Source: Roridomyces roridus
Lineage: Eukaryota > Basidiomycota > Agaricomycetes > Agaricales > Mycenaceae
Assembly: GCA_029378245.1 (NCBI GenBank)
Contig: JARKIF010000055.1
Location: 186,001 to 250,000, forward strand
DNA length: 64,000 nt
Direction of reading: 5' to 3'
Of the stretch, positions 53,122 to 64,000 are shown one piece after another. Within the stretch, counting starts at the first letter, position 1. Each line of letters starts with the position of its first letter. A program made the position numbers and the translations under genes. The notes under the pieces are model-generated. The model saw only the letters and a program-made list of their open reading frames with translations, was not told where the DNA came from and did not search any database.

Positions 53122-56100
53122 TCAATTACCGGCTCTCAGAAACCAATCTTGGTCTACACAATCATCCAAGTAGTAAGTAATAGTCTCTTTCGGACTCCCA
53201 AAGGCGGTGATCATGTGTGCGCCGCGGACAAAGAAGCGGGGAAGCATGAACACAGTCTCCCCGTCGTCCGAAAATATCCGGCAATTTCTCCAGAACGTCT
53301 TGGGCTTCCAGTTCGATTTCTTCAGCAACCGTACAAAGGAGATGTCCTCCTCACGGCCAGAGGGAAGGCGGCAGCGGAAAAGGTACAGGATGCGGGCGAA
53401 CGAGAGGGTGTCGTCCCCCACTGTATTGACATTGACGAAGTCGAACCGTTGATCGGAGTTGGATTGGAACTCGGGGTTGCAGCGAAGTATGTCACGCCCA
53501 GACGTGTAATCCTCCATGGATGTGTAGTCGAGATAGAGGCACCTGTGGGGTCGAAGCTGCCATCATTAAGCGGACAGATGTATTTATTCGATCTTGAGCG
53601 GCGTACATACCTTCAACGGCTGATTGAATCCGATGTTTTCCTCCGGGAATGTTGCCAGTAGAAATTTATGCAAGCCGTCATGGAAGGTGTCTCGAACGCG
53701 AGGCTCAATCCAATTTGCGGTACGGAGTGCAGCCCTCGAGTCAACCAAGTTCTGCGGAGCTCCGAGCCTCCAATGGACGTCCGAGTCCGAATCACTGTCG
53801 TCGGTGGTTTCGACGGATTCAGGCGCCACCGCCGCAAAGCTTGCGAAACTTTGGGCGACCTGCGCTTGTTCCCTGTCGTACTCGTCAACTGTCATTCGGA
53901 TTCGGGCCATGCCCTCCTTGATGGAGTCGAGCGTAAGAACCTGTCCCAGATGTCAGAAATCTCTGCAGCACACCGCTATCCACTCACATGTCTGTCGTTA
54001 TTACGATGGTTTCCGAGAGCGACCGCCTCTCGATTCTCCTGATGGTGCCCCTCGTTAACGCGTGTGCAGTAAGTGCTTGGGGCACCCTTCCGCAGTATGT
54101 CGTTGGTAGAATGGTAGACGCTGTGTTGTTTGGGATAATTGCAGTTGTAGCCGTCCTGCTCATGCATTTTCTAGAAATGATGAGCTCAAATTTCACTGCC
54201 GAAGACGCAAAAGATACCATGCACTGCCTCCCATACTCCCGCTGATATTCCTCCTTTCGCTGGATCTGTTCGTCTGTAATACAATGCAGCGCCAGGATCA
54301 TGCGATAGCTGAGGTGCGCGCGGATTGCGTGAACCCAGGGCGAGTTTCTTGGCAACAGGTGGGCGATGCATGGAAGGATTGACTGGCGAACAATATCAGA
54401 TTTTGCTGTTCACAATGAGGGACTGACCGGACCTTCTCAATATCAAGCCAACTCTGCCCGTCGTTAATTTTCTTTGATGTGACATTATCGAAATGTTTCA
54501 ATTTGGGCCAGCGAGAAACTCGACGCATGCTGCTCAGAGAATAAACATACATCCAGATATGGGTTTGAACACCTACTTGAACACCATCTTGTCTTTCATG
54601 CCCAGCTGGAGAAGTTTGGCTTGGAGACTCGGCCACATGTGCTTGCCGTAGTTGCCCCCGTCATTGTGGTGAAGTATATCCTCGGACGGCATATCAAAGG
54701 TCATGATTCGGGGCATGTCCCACATGGCATTCTGCGATAGTCAAAGACGGGTTTTCGAAATGATAGAGGCAATTGACCACTTACATAGACATCATGGAGC
54801 CCCACGTTTTGGAGGTGGTTTTCTCGGTGTGTCTTGAACTGCATCTGCTTGGCCTCCTTGTAAACCTGTCTCATATGATCTTCTGTGCGCGGTTCAAAAA
54901 CAGCACCAGAATGTATGTCGTGCAGTTGATCGCTCCGCACGAGACAGCGGGAACAGGGATATGTGGCCATGGCGCCGAATGTGGCAGTGAAGGCATCCGC
55001 TTCCTTCCCGTCGAGCGAGGCAATGGGAATGAGTGGGAATAAAACCCGCCGGATATCATCTCCGCACGTCAAGCACTCGCCATTGCGCCCCTTCTCTGCC
55101 AGGGTCTTGACAAAGATTTCCCGGAGCACGCGATGATAGATCTCTCGTTTGAAACGAGCGAACCCAACCCGCTCCGCCTTCCCCTTGCGTGAGTCCGGGT
55201 CCCGAAGATCTTTAACCTGCTTAAATGAGTCAATGCGACATTCTAGCTTGGGCTGTCATCGTCACCTGGACCATGAATCCGACAAGAAGGCTGCCACCAT
55301 TCCCGGAGCCATTCCGGATCTGAGCCGGGAGAAAAAGAGGGCGAAGAAGTATGGGATACATGTCCGTGTGCGATGTCACACGGCCCTCGTCAAGCCAGAC
55401 CAGGAGAAGAGCGAGGCAGTGGTGCATCCCGTCAATGTGCGGGAGTTCGTTCTAGGAACACGTTTGAGAATGAGAGTTTCAAACGAGAAAGGAAAACTCA
55501 CTTGTAGCTCCCACCAAAGGTCTGCCGTCCATGGCTCGTCTCGCATGCGTTGCCGGTTGCCGTCGACGACCAGATACTTGCGGCAAGGATACCAGACAAT
55601 GTCGTTTGCGAGCGATGGGTCCGTCACAAGTTCGACAATCCACTCCCACGGATCCCGATAATAAAATTCAAAGTGACGGACCTCGCCTTCAAACTCTTCA
55701 TTGAATTCAATTTTTTTGAACTAGGAAGCGCGGGCAAAGTTTTAGCCCAGACAATTGGATTCGAGCAGAAGCGGAGTAGACGTACCTCAAGGACATACCG
55801 CTGGACCCTTGTGAGACATTCGCGCAACTCTTCGTACGTGCGGATGGTGATATTGGTCTCGCCGCGTGTCCAATTGCCGTGCATGCCCGCGAGTCGTTTC
55901 TTGACATTTTCTGCAGGGCTCATGTACTCCGTTTCGGCCCATTCAAAGTCAGCACGTGTTGAAAAAGGCGCCCACGGACGACGCCCCATCGGCACAATAG
56001 AACGGCGAGGCTTTGGTGTTGCCTTCCCGTCAGTGGGGAGGGTGCTCGCATCCAAGGGAATGATTTCGGGAGACCGCCCGCTGTGCGGATGATATTCGAT

Positions 56101-56488
56101 TTCAATGTACAGGCGTCCGTGCACCACAGCGGGTATCGGGGTAGGGGCTCGGGATGTGTTTGGTGTTTCCACATGAGTCGGAGCGGCCTGAGTATCAATT
56201 TCGACATCCATGGCGGAGCTTGAAGCGCCGGTATTGACTGGAATGCTGGGAATGACGGAATCTACACAAGGTGGGTCGGATTCTGGCGAGCCCGTTTGCA
56301 CAGACGTGAGACGCACCAGTTCCCCTCGTGTGATCTGGTCGCCGTCGTGCGCCATCCCGTCGTCGAGCTTCCCGAAGCAGTCGGTCACTGTGCTTTCGGA
56401 TGCACGCAGGCTCGTAGAGATGGAGACCCCTTGGAAAGTTGACTTTGCAGGCAGAACATTTCTTGGACTTGGCCTTGGCCTTCACCAT
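53122..56488 (-). CDS. Plavaka-type transposase, multi-exon
   Basis: Starts at 56488 with a cysteine finger (CSACKVNFPRGLHLYEPACI). Later blocks in order: PWAPFSTRADFEWAETEYMS (about 55,950), WEWIVELVTDPSLANDIVWY and EPWTADLWWELQ (55,640-55,500), GECLTCGDDIRRVLFPLIPI and CSRCLVRSDQLHDIH (about 55,060-54,900), DILHHNDGGNYGKHMWPSLQ (54,650), NYPKQHSVYHSTNDILRKGA (54,110), and the C-terminal CLYLDYTSMEDYTSGRDILR and NWKPKTFWRNCRIF, ending at 53122. From memory the order fits the Plavaka family of basidiomycete CACTA-like transposases; H/D in HHNDGG and the CxxC pair sit where that family has them. The region near 55,450 that should carry the first catalytic acid is not resolved, and the frame shifts by one base near 56,390. 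Whether it is active cannot be judged. Confidence 0.7.
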
Positions 56489-56602
56489 GGCGTCGCGTAG
56501 AAGAGAGAAAGCGTGAAGGGTGCGTGACCGTCAAGTCTGTTTGTGGAGCATGAGCATGATGTCATCGTCAACAACTTTCACTGCACTCCCACACCCACGA
56601 CC
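56489..56602. promoter_or_regulatory. Divergent promoter within the Plavaka element
   Basis: 114 bases separate the transposase start (56488, -) from the partner start (56603, +), so both must share control sequences. No clear TATA box is seen. Confidence 0.4.
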
Positions 56603-58107
56603 ATGCCGACTGGTGGCAAAAGAACGCGCTCACGAGGAAGAAAGAGACAGGCGGGCGACCCACGCCAGCGGAAGCGTCAGCGGGTCGCGCAGACTGAGCA
56701 AGATCAGGAAAATCAGCCTCCGGAGCAAAACGGCCAGCCTCAGCCAACGGAGGAAATGCCGGAGGTGAGCGAGGGGATGTCTCGCGATCAGCTGTACCAG
56801 GTGCGTGAGCAGCGTCGACGCGTGCAATATGGGTTCTCACCATCTTCTTTCCCAGGCCGCCCGTGCTCTCCAGGCCAAGGTTCACGACAGCCAGCAGGCT
56901 GAGCAAGAGCAGGCTCGGAACGCGCTGGCGGATGTCTCCAATCAGCAGGATGGCGACGACGAGGACAGAGATGATCAAGACACGGCTGAAGTCGCTCACA
57001 TCAAGAGAATGGGCAAGAAACTTACCTGGACCAAGCTCCTCTGGGCTCCGGACGACGACTTGGAAAGTGTTTTCACCACCGATGAGGATTCTCAGTATAA
57101 TCCCAAGCACCGCTTCGGCGAAAACAACCAACCCTTCAACCGCATCCAGGGTGCTCTGAGGGATGTCCACGCGGTCATCGGAGAGAGTTATCGGAATGAC
57201 GAGGAGTTCACGGGCTGGGTGCTTGATACGGTATGTCACTCAATCTCGACTGCTGCAAAATGTAGACACCTACAGGTCTGGGAGGGTATGCGCCTTCAGC
57301 GTGCGCAAATCGGTCACCGTCTGCGTCACAACGCCGCTATGTTTGATCAGACAACTCACGCCTTCAACCGAGCGCGAGCTGACGGCCAGTTTCGTGAGCT
57401 GATTGGCGAGAGAAAGGACGAGAATGGGAACCCGTACTTCGATAGCTATCGGGTTTCACTCATCCACGACGACTACGACATGGACGAAGATGAGTTGAAT
57501 CCATCCACAATCTTTTTGAATCCCTACCTTTTCACGGTGAGTCGATCCCTTCACATCCGAATCACTCTCGGACTCACAAGACTTGCAGGTACACGCCCTG
57601 GTCACGCCTGGAGTCGCCTCTACGGAGTCGATGAAGGAAGGGACCGCTCGTGCCAAGGCGAGGTCAAACGAGCGCAACTGGAATTTGTGCAAGACGACCC
57701 CCGGGATGATTGCAGCATCGGCCGTTTGTGTAGGTTCTTCCGTTCTCCCGCTCAACTCCGCTGAGGCTTTGAAGCTCCGTTGGCTGTTCTCGCCCGATCC
57801 AGAGTTGACTCCCACCGGTGCCGTGACGAATATCGATTGGAACGAGGAATTCGAGCGGTATCTTGAGTACCTTGGGAAGCGCACCCGAAGCGTGAAGAAC
57901 ATCTTCAAGACTTGGGATGCCAAATTCTACCCCCGCGCCGAAAGGTCTGGAACGCCTCCAAGCGGCAGCACCGTGGCGCTCGCACAAGCCAGTCATGCGG
58001 CGGCCTTGCGAGCCTTGGAAGAGGAGGAGGAGGAGGAGGAGGAGGAGGAGGCAGCCACCCGAGCCCCAAGGGAGGGAACAAATGGCGGCGGCGGCGGGGG
58101 AGGATGA
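56603..58107 (+). CDS. Partner gene of the Plavaka transposase, four exons
   Basis: Exons 56603-56800, 56856-57230, 57276-57536 and 57589-58107 join in phase (introns 45-55 bases, GTGCGT, GTATGT and GTGAGT donors). The protein begins with a basic, Gln-rich region (GGKRTRSRGRKRQAGDPRQR) with a nuclear-signal look, then a helical acidic part, then conserved blocks SQYNPKHRFGENNQPFNRIQ, STIFLNPYLFT, TTPGMIAASAV, VTNIDWNEEFERYLEYL and RSVKNIFKTWDAKFYP. It ends in a Glu run and a Gly run. From memory the family (fungal hypothetical proteins, perhaps DUF6698) recurs in mushrooms. No enzyme motif is visible. Its place inside the element, divergent from the transposase, suggests a role in transposition or regulation (inference). 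An upstream in-frame Met at 56543 is also possible. Confidence 0.7.
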
Positions 58108-58234
58108 GCAAGACGGCGCTGGAAACGACGGAGGGGGTGGAGATTGAAGTGTACACTACAGTTCTCAATGAATCAAAGCACGAGCCGTTGTCGAGCACAA
58201 GTGGTGGGCAAAGGCATTATATTTGTAGGAATCT

Positions 58235-58770
58235 CTACTTGGATCTGTAACCGACTCGGTAGGTGAGATGTCCTCGTGTGACGGGGGGTTCCAGAGGGTA
58301 TACTGCCGGGTCCCGTTCTTGCAAGCACGTATCATTGAGTGCAGACGAAACAAGGTCGACGGGCGGCCAGGCAGTGGTTGCGCTGGTGCGAGGCCTCTTC
58401 GGGGAGCATGGGGCGGGCGAGGGGGTTGGCGAGGGGCGGCTCCGTTCTGCAGTACAGGTTGGACGATGTACTGCAAGAGAAGACTGTGACGCACTCTTAT
58501 TCTTGGCCCTTCCTCCCTTGATTCCCTCCAATTCCCCCTCGACAGCCTCGAGACGATTTTCCAGCTCGACAAGGCGCTCATTGAGGCGAGTGTCCTGTGG
58601 AGGTAGCGGTGCAAGGGGCTTGCGGTGCTGAGTTGTCGGCGGGTGTGATGATGGGCGCGGGCTCCAGGGCCGTAGTCGCATTCAGGCTCCGATGAGGAGA
58701 CGTGGGTCATGGACGAGGACGAGCGGCGTAGAAGAGGAGGTGTCGAGTGTGGTGGGTAGGCATCAATTTG
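58235..58770 (-). CDS. Possible third gene of the Plavaka element
   Basis: Minus-strand blocks in more than one frame: STPPLLRRSSSSMTHVSSSE (about 58730), a coiled-coil-like LNERLVELENRLEAVEGELE (58590-58520) and a Pro-rich LQNGAAPRQPPRPPHAPRRG (58440). They could be joined by short introns, but I could not settle a model. It would be convergent with the partner gene. Confidence 0.35.
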
Positions 58771-59417
58771 GTCGCCGTAAAAGGAAGGCTCCACAGGCTC
58801 CACCTGCTGACGTATATTAGGCCGGCAGCACTGAGCTCGTGACTCGACCTCTCTTGACCTTCGACCACTACCATCTCCTCACCCAGTAAGTCTCCGCCCT
58901 CTCCCCTTGGTCTCGCCCTCATCATCTCTGTTCGGCAGCTTGCTTACGTTACCTACTTCCGTATGTCTCCTCTTGCACCACATTGACCCTTCTGATATCG
59001 CGTCGCAGGCGTCATCTTGAGCCCGTTTCAGTCGCTCATCTCGGGTGCGCACTTTTCTCACCGACCAAGACTCATCCCGCAGGCCCGGTGCATCTTGATA
59101 GTCAGCTGTAGTAGGAATGAATATACTGTTTATCTTCCATGTCGCGTACGTGGGTGTTCACTGGGGTCCCGGGAGCGTAGTGTTTTTTTTTTGAGCTTCC
59201 AGGGATGCTCGGTTTTAACTAGTTACAATCTTGAAATCGGTTAAAATTGGTTGCAATCTCGAAATCAGTTAAAATTGGTCGCAATCTCGAAATCAGTTAA
59301 AATCGGTTGAAACCACCATTGTAAGTGTTATAACTGGGTGAAAAAATTTCAGCATTGTAACCAATCACAACCAGTTTCGACCCGTTATTTCCCACTTTGG
59401 ATTTTTGCGACATGTTG

Positions 59418-61132
59418 GTATGATTTTTACACATCAAGGTCGAATTTACACTCGTTCAGCACTGTACGCCCTATCTATTACCTTGGATCTTTTTCAAGTC
59501 GCTTCAGAAGGATCTTATGCTGCTCCAGACGGATCCCCGCGTCCCCAAAAAATCTCAGAGTCATTAACGAGCGTTGTCGAGGCATTCTCCGAGATACTCG
59601 GAGACCCGTGTCCCCCACGGAATTGACATGGATTCGGGCTCTGCCTCGGCTCATTGAATCCCAACTGACTCTGACCCATCTCTATAGGATTCAGGGAGTA
59701 TCTGCATGGATTCAACGAGCGCAAACTCAACTATACGAGCACAGGGGACGTAATTCTGGTATTACAGACATGACGAAGGGGCTCACTCTTGAACAATGCG
59801 ACATCCAACTTACCAGCAGGACATGTAATGTCCTACCAGAGCATTCAGCGACAGACATGCACACCAACTCTCACCTGTGTCAAGCGGAAAGTGCAATACA
59901 AGTGGTGCACGGCGTCCGATTCGATTCCTTGCACCAATTTCGGCGCATACGCATGCGAGTCAATTGCCTGCGAATATTATTCATATAGAGAAAATCAGCC
60001 GTAGCAGTGGATGAGTGATTTCTACACATACATCGTTCAACGTCAACGGATGAATCGAGAACTCAAACCTGCAGGAAAAGGAGCAGTGCTGCAGGTGAAC
60101 CGGACCGTTCAAAGCAAACGGTCCGGGGGAAGCCTGTTTGCATCTGAATGTCAGTTTACAGCTCAAGCGTGTTTGAATCGTTGAAATAGACGCACCGTTA
60201 GTGAGAGAAGATCTTTAAAAGAGGGCTGAGGGAGATGAGAGAATTATAATTCATTCGAATCGGATTTTCTTGATCCAGATTACCACGGACCGTTAAGTAG
60301 CGACACAAGTGTAGAGAGAGAGGTTATCGAAAGGAGAGACTGCTAGTACAAAATCCAGTAAGGATCGTTTTGCATAGCACGTCCAGCAAAGAAATAACGA
60401 GTACGCCACGCGGCGAGGTAGTAGTAGTGATCAGGCTGCGGAAGGGGAAACCGGCTGCCGCGGCGTTGATATCTCTGCATATGACACAGGCAGGCCAAGG
60501 CTCTGTGAAGATCTGAACTAGAGATAGTCATTTTCGAGTCAAGGAGCGGCGCAAACACTCCGGTTCGAGAAAGATGGAACTGCGAGAAACAGGGTAATCC
60601 AGGATCAAGAGACGATGACAGTAAAAAGATCAGATGCACAGGAGAACACACTTTCGACTGACCGTAGCCGCAGGAGCGGACATGTGGCAAGATCAAAACG
60701 AGCGGGTGGGACCTGTGTACAGACCGCCGTCGAGTAGAGTAGATATCATCCTCCAGCTCAGAAAAGAGAGGAGAATGGGGCGACCGGTCAAGAGATCTGT
60801 AACTGACTGTCCCCGCAGACGCGTACCAGAGCTCGAGGGTGTGCCAGCCTACGCGCTGAATTGAATTTCAGGGGCCGAGGATTCCCAGTATTCAGTCTCG
60901 GACAAGAACAGAGAGCAGCAGTGAGTGCGAGTGAAGAACGGAGGGAAGGGAACGGAGCGGAAATGGTGACACTTGATATGAGGACGAGCTAACGAATGGA
61001 GGGAATGGAGGCGACGGAACGGAGCACCTAAGGAAGCACCGTTCGCGTACCTTCGGGACCCGGTAGGAAGCTTAAAACGTTGACAGAAAGAGTACCTAAT
61101 AGGCCCTGGCTACGACCTCCGAAGCCAGCGCG
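59418..61132. other. Region without a firm gene
   Basis: Open frames 59338-59988 (+) and 60696-60343 (-) have no recognisable motif. Lies between the Plavaka element and the next inverted-repeat element. Confidence 0.35.
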
Positions 61133-64000
61133 GATCAATGCTTCCCAATTGGGAAGCTCTTCTTGTCACCACACCACCACCGTTCTCGACACTCTGGCGC
61201 ATCACCGCCAATCCACACCTCGGAACGCCATGCCGCTGCATGTAGTATCCCTCAAAGCACTCCTCGCCGTCTCAAGTACTGTCAAGCCGCTGAACGATCT
61301 CCGTCGACGCCGCCACCTCCGTTCCTACTGCTTGCTACCACACCCCGTACTGCTGCCATGCACGCCGCCTCCGTGTCCTGAACTCGACAGCGTCTTTATG
61401 GAAGTACTTTGGCCTTCGAGTACGACGTTTTCGACGCACCAGAAGCCTGACCTACCGCACCTACGGCACCTCTGTTTCTCTTTGCACCCGCACTCCGTTT
61501 GGGTCGTCTTGCACGCTGCCTTTGGCCTTCTACCTCAAAAACACTGTCCCTGGAGCTGCTTTAGCACTGCCGTTCCTGTCAGGGAAGACACAGCCCGTGA
61601 ATTCATACGGTACCATACCACCTCCACCTTCGCTCCCCGACTGCCGCATCCAGGGCGTCTCCGGGTTTCCCACACGCCGGGGCCTGCGCACCGCCATACT
61701 CACAGAAGACAGAAGATAACGCAAGCGATGTTCTCCCGCCGGCGCCAGCTGCACATCCTCAGTCTTTGTCTCCCCGACTCAGCCTCCTCCGCACATCTCT
61801 CTTCACACGGCGTCCATCTGTACACGGCGTCCCTCTCTCCGCACGGCGCACTCTCTCCGAACGCAACCTTCTTGCTCTATATCGTTTCCGAGTCAGACAC
61901 CACACGGAGGATGAAGACGACGAATACTCGCCACGGCCCACATACCCTCATACCCTCATCCGCTCTGGCCCGCAGCGTGGTTCTCATTATCGTTCTCACG
62001 TACAGGCGGGAGGGAGGGTCGGAGGTGAGACCGAGCGGTGAGTGCCGGAGGTGACAACCGGTGACAACAAGAGGGGCGGGCCGAAGGTGAAGGCTCAGAG
62101 CGGCGCTACGGGGGTTGGCTGTGGGACATTGGGAGCCAGGTTTTGTCCAGATAAGCTGTCTGCTGATGCTCCTACGGTCGGCTTGTACCACCTACGGGCA
62201 CCTCCGCTACCTTTGCACCTATGGCACCTCCGCAATATATACAATATATACCTTCATCTTTTCCATTCTCCTCGTTCTTAGGCTTCGCGTGAACACTTAT
62301 TGTTACTATCCATTGTTTGTAAAACATGAAATGGAATCCTTGAAGACTATCTAAACAGTAAAACACTCGAGATTGCCAACAGAGGCCACCTCCTACACCT
62401 CCGTCGCATCGGCACACACATTGAGTAATGTCCGGGCAGCCAATCGGATGTCGAATAACGATCGTTCCCTCCTTTTATTTTCCTCTAGGGCGTGTTTGCC
62501 ATTGGATTATCTGCTTTGAAGCTCGGTACTTTATGCCGTAGGTTTGCCCCACCCGAATTGATTTTCCCCCCATTTTTCCCGGATGATTTCATCTGTGAAC
62601 ATGGTTTCGTTCGAAAGGCAGAGTAATTCCTTATAGGTATCATACTCATGTTACAGGTTACTTACAGATTGTCGAGCAATCAATTTCCCTCTCACTCATG
62701 AATGCTCAGAACTGTTCTGGATGTTGTTCACAGCCCTTGTCCCCTTCCTCCGACTCTTCGTTGATTTCTTTGGGCCTTCAACAAGTTGAATTGAGATTGT
62801 GTTGAACATGCATAATATTCTTGTAACCGTGCCGAGCCGACACTCCCTCTTTGCCCAATCCCATCCTTTGCACATTCCTCGCATACAACCAGTCTCTCCC
62901 AGCCCCGCGCTGCCGTGTAGGCCTCGCATACATCACGATCAAGTCGATGTTTTTAACAGATGAAGAGCTTCGGTAACCGTAAAACATAGAAGGCCCTCGG
63001 CTGCAGGAAGATGAGGAGGTGGAAGAGAGAAAAAGAGGGAGAAGAGAGGATGAGAAAAAGGAGATAGATTGCGGTAGGTAACAACAATGCAGACACTAAA
63101 CAATCAGCCCATAGGCGTAACCGTCCGCGCGGTAGCAACGAACATATTTGGCAGTCGAAGAAAGAGCCGCCGGCCACCTCTGTGGCATCTTCGTCTCGAT
63201 TGAGTCCGTAACTGATCAAGAAAAGCGGACCGAAAGTGCGCATGCATGGGACGGAGGTAGTTGGGTAGCTGTAGAGGGATCCCGCGTGAAGGAATGCGGG
63301 GGTGGGGGTGAGGGCGTGCGGAAAGAAACCAGGGCATGGTGGAAAGACGAAAGCAGCGTAGTCGCAACGATGGTGTAGCTGAAGGTCGATATGGTCGTAG
63401 GTGGGCATGGGAACGACGCCGACGCCGAAACGCCAGAAGACAATGCAGACGCACTCGTACGCGAGCTCTAGGCGACATAATGAAGCTCGATCGCCACGGC
63501 AGCTTCCGGCCAGCTGCGGCGTAGACAACGGGACAGCGTAGAGGGCCGCTCGGATGCGCCTTCACTGAAGTGATGGTGGTAGCGCGCTTTCACGCCGGTG
63601 CATTGTATTGTTGGTATCATCCCAGGAGGCGGGTGCGCAACGGGACGGGTGCAACGAGGAACGGAGGTGGCAGCGGTCGCCGTAGGTCGGGCTTGCAGTG
63701 ACTCGAGCGAGTAGCAGTCCACAGGAGAGCCAGAGTCGCAGATATCGTTTCGAGGTCGGGATGTCGAGGTGGTGTGTGAGGTAGCCTGAACGCGATGGAG
63801 GTACGGGTGATTGAGGAGCGTCAACGGAGATCGTTTCGCGGGCTTGAGGGTGCTTGAAAAGACAATGGGGTCCATTCACGGTATGCAAAGAGCATCGGCA
63901 TAGCGCCCCAGAGCGTGGATCGGCGGCGGCGCGCGCCAGAGCATTGACGACGGTGGTGGTATCGTGCCAAGAGGAGCTTCCCAATCGGGAATAGTTGATC
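61133..64000. mobile_element. Element with long inverted repeats reaching the window edge
   Basis: 61133 onward (GATCAATGCTTCCC, then ATTGGGAAGCTCTTCTTG) is inverted and repeated at the end of the window (read inward from 64000: GATCAACTATTCCC, then ATTGGGAAGCTCCTCTTG). The similarity continues with gaps for about 300-430 bases on each side (CACCACCGT, ACGATCTCCGT, CTGCCACCTCCGTTCCT). The interior has no recognisable transposase, and the outer flank on the right is not in the window, so no target duplication can be tested. The long open frame 61080-62054 lies over the left repeat and is probably not a gene. Confidence 0.6.

Larger units (their letters stand above)
52927..59417. mobile_element. 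Plavaka-type DNA transposon, about 6.5 kb, apparently complete
   Basis: The ends are inverted and alike: CAATGTGTCGCAAAAGTCC on the left and, read inward from the right, CAACATGTCGCAAAAATCC. Behind each end are repeated TTTTAACC/GGTTAAAA and AATCTCGAAATC motifs (52955-53080, 59210-59390). The interior holds a minus-strand transposase gene, a divergent plus-strand gene 115 bases from it, and possibly a third small gene. A target duplication is not clear: TGA precedes the left end and lies three bases beyond the right end. Confidence 0.7.

Noticed and set aside
61080..62054. 324-codon plus-strand open frame
   Set aside because: Covers a terminal inverted repeat of an element and has Pro/His/Leu-rich, motif-free composition.

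Overview
The window reads as nuclear DNA of a basidiomycete fungus, most likely a mushroom-forming Agaricomycete. The genes are split by many introns of 45-60 bases with GT(R)-AG ends. The mobile elements include a Plavaka-type transposase and CACTA-like elements typical of that group. There is no operon structure, rRNA or CRISPR. Family names given from memory (DUF numbers, Plavaka) are marked as such in the entries.

Layout. Bases 1-11,000 are ordinary gene space: a partial gene end, a poly(ADP-ribose) glycohydrolase gene, an unknown minus-strand gene, a decayed MFS transporter, a complete seven-exon lipoyl synthase gene, two unknown or F-box-like minus-strand genes, and a secreted-protein gene broken by one in-frame TAA. 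A tandem array of tRNA-like units follows at about 11.05-11.7 kb.

From 12 kb on the window is a nest of mobile elements. Its backbone is one long intron-rich gene (called H here, 12,087-40,316) with a C2H2-like finger and a CACTA/Tnp2-like transposase body. H can be followed through 12 exons totalling 4,224 coding bases in one open frame, but five insertions have pulled it apart: a segment carrying a DUF6532-like gene in intron 1, a hAT-like MITE (8-bp target duplication ATGGAGGC), a Mutator-like element (9-bp GTTTTCCCA), an 8.07-kb CACTA-like element (3-bp TAT) and a 7.46-kb LTR retrotransposon (4-bp ACGC). Taking out each element plus one target copy restores the frame. The DUF6532-like gene is itself cut by a second Mutator-like element (9-bp GCTTCAGAC), and a Tc1/mariner-like MITE sits inside the first Mutator-like element.

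The LTR element (32,811-40,271, minus strand) has two 1,100-bp LTRs differing at only about four sites, a polypurine tract, a candidate primer-binding site and a gag-protease ORF, but no reverse transcriptase or integrase. Its leader carries two families of repeated short hairpins whose outer stems change in a compensating way from copy to copy.

Downstream of H lies a divergent gene pair (41,133-44,795) that shares a 186-bp promoter with two TATA boxes. One member uses GC-AG introns. The other is split by a 1.5-kb CACTA element (3-bp ACC). A truncated CACTA copy (47.1-48.8 kb) ends in a truncated DUF6532-like gene. At 52.9-59.4 kb is what looks like a complete Plavaka-type transposon with inverted ends, a multi-exon transposase and a divergent spliced partner gene. 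The last 2.9 kb is an element with long inverted repeats reaching the window edge.

The recurring theme is a large spliced transposase gene beside one or more small spliced partner genes from families that do not look like transposases, which may mark multi-gene transposons.
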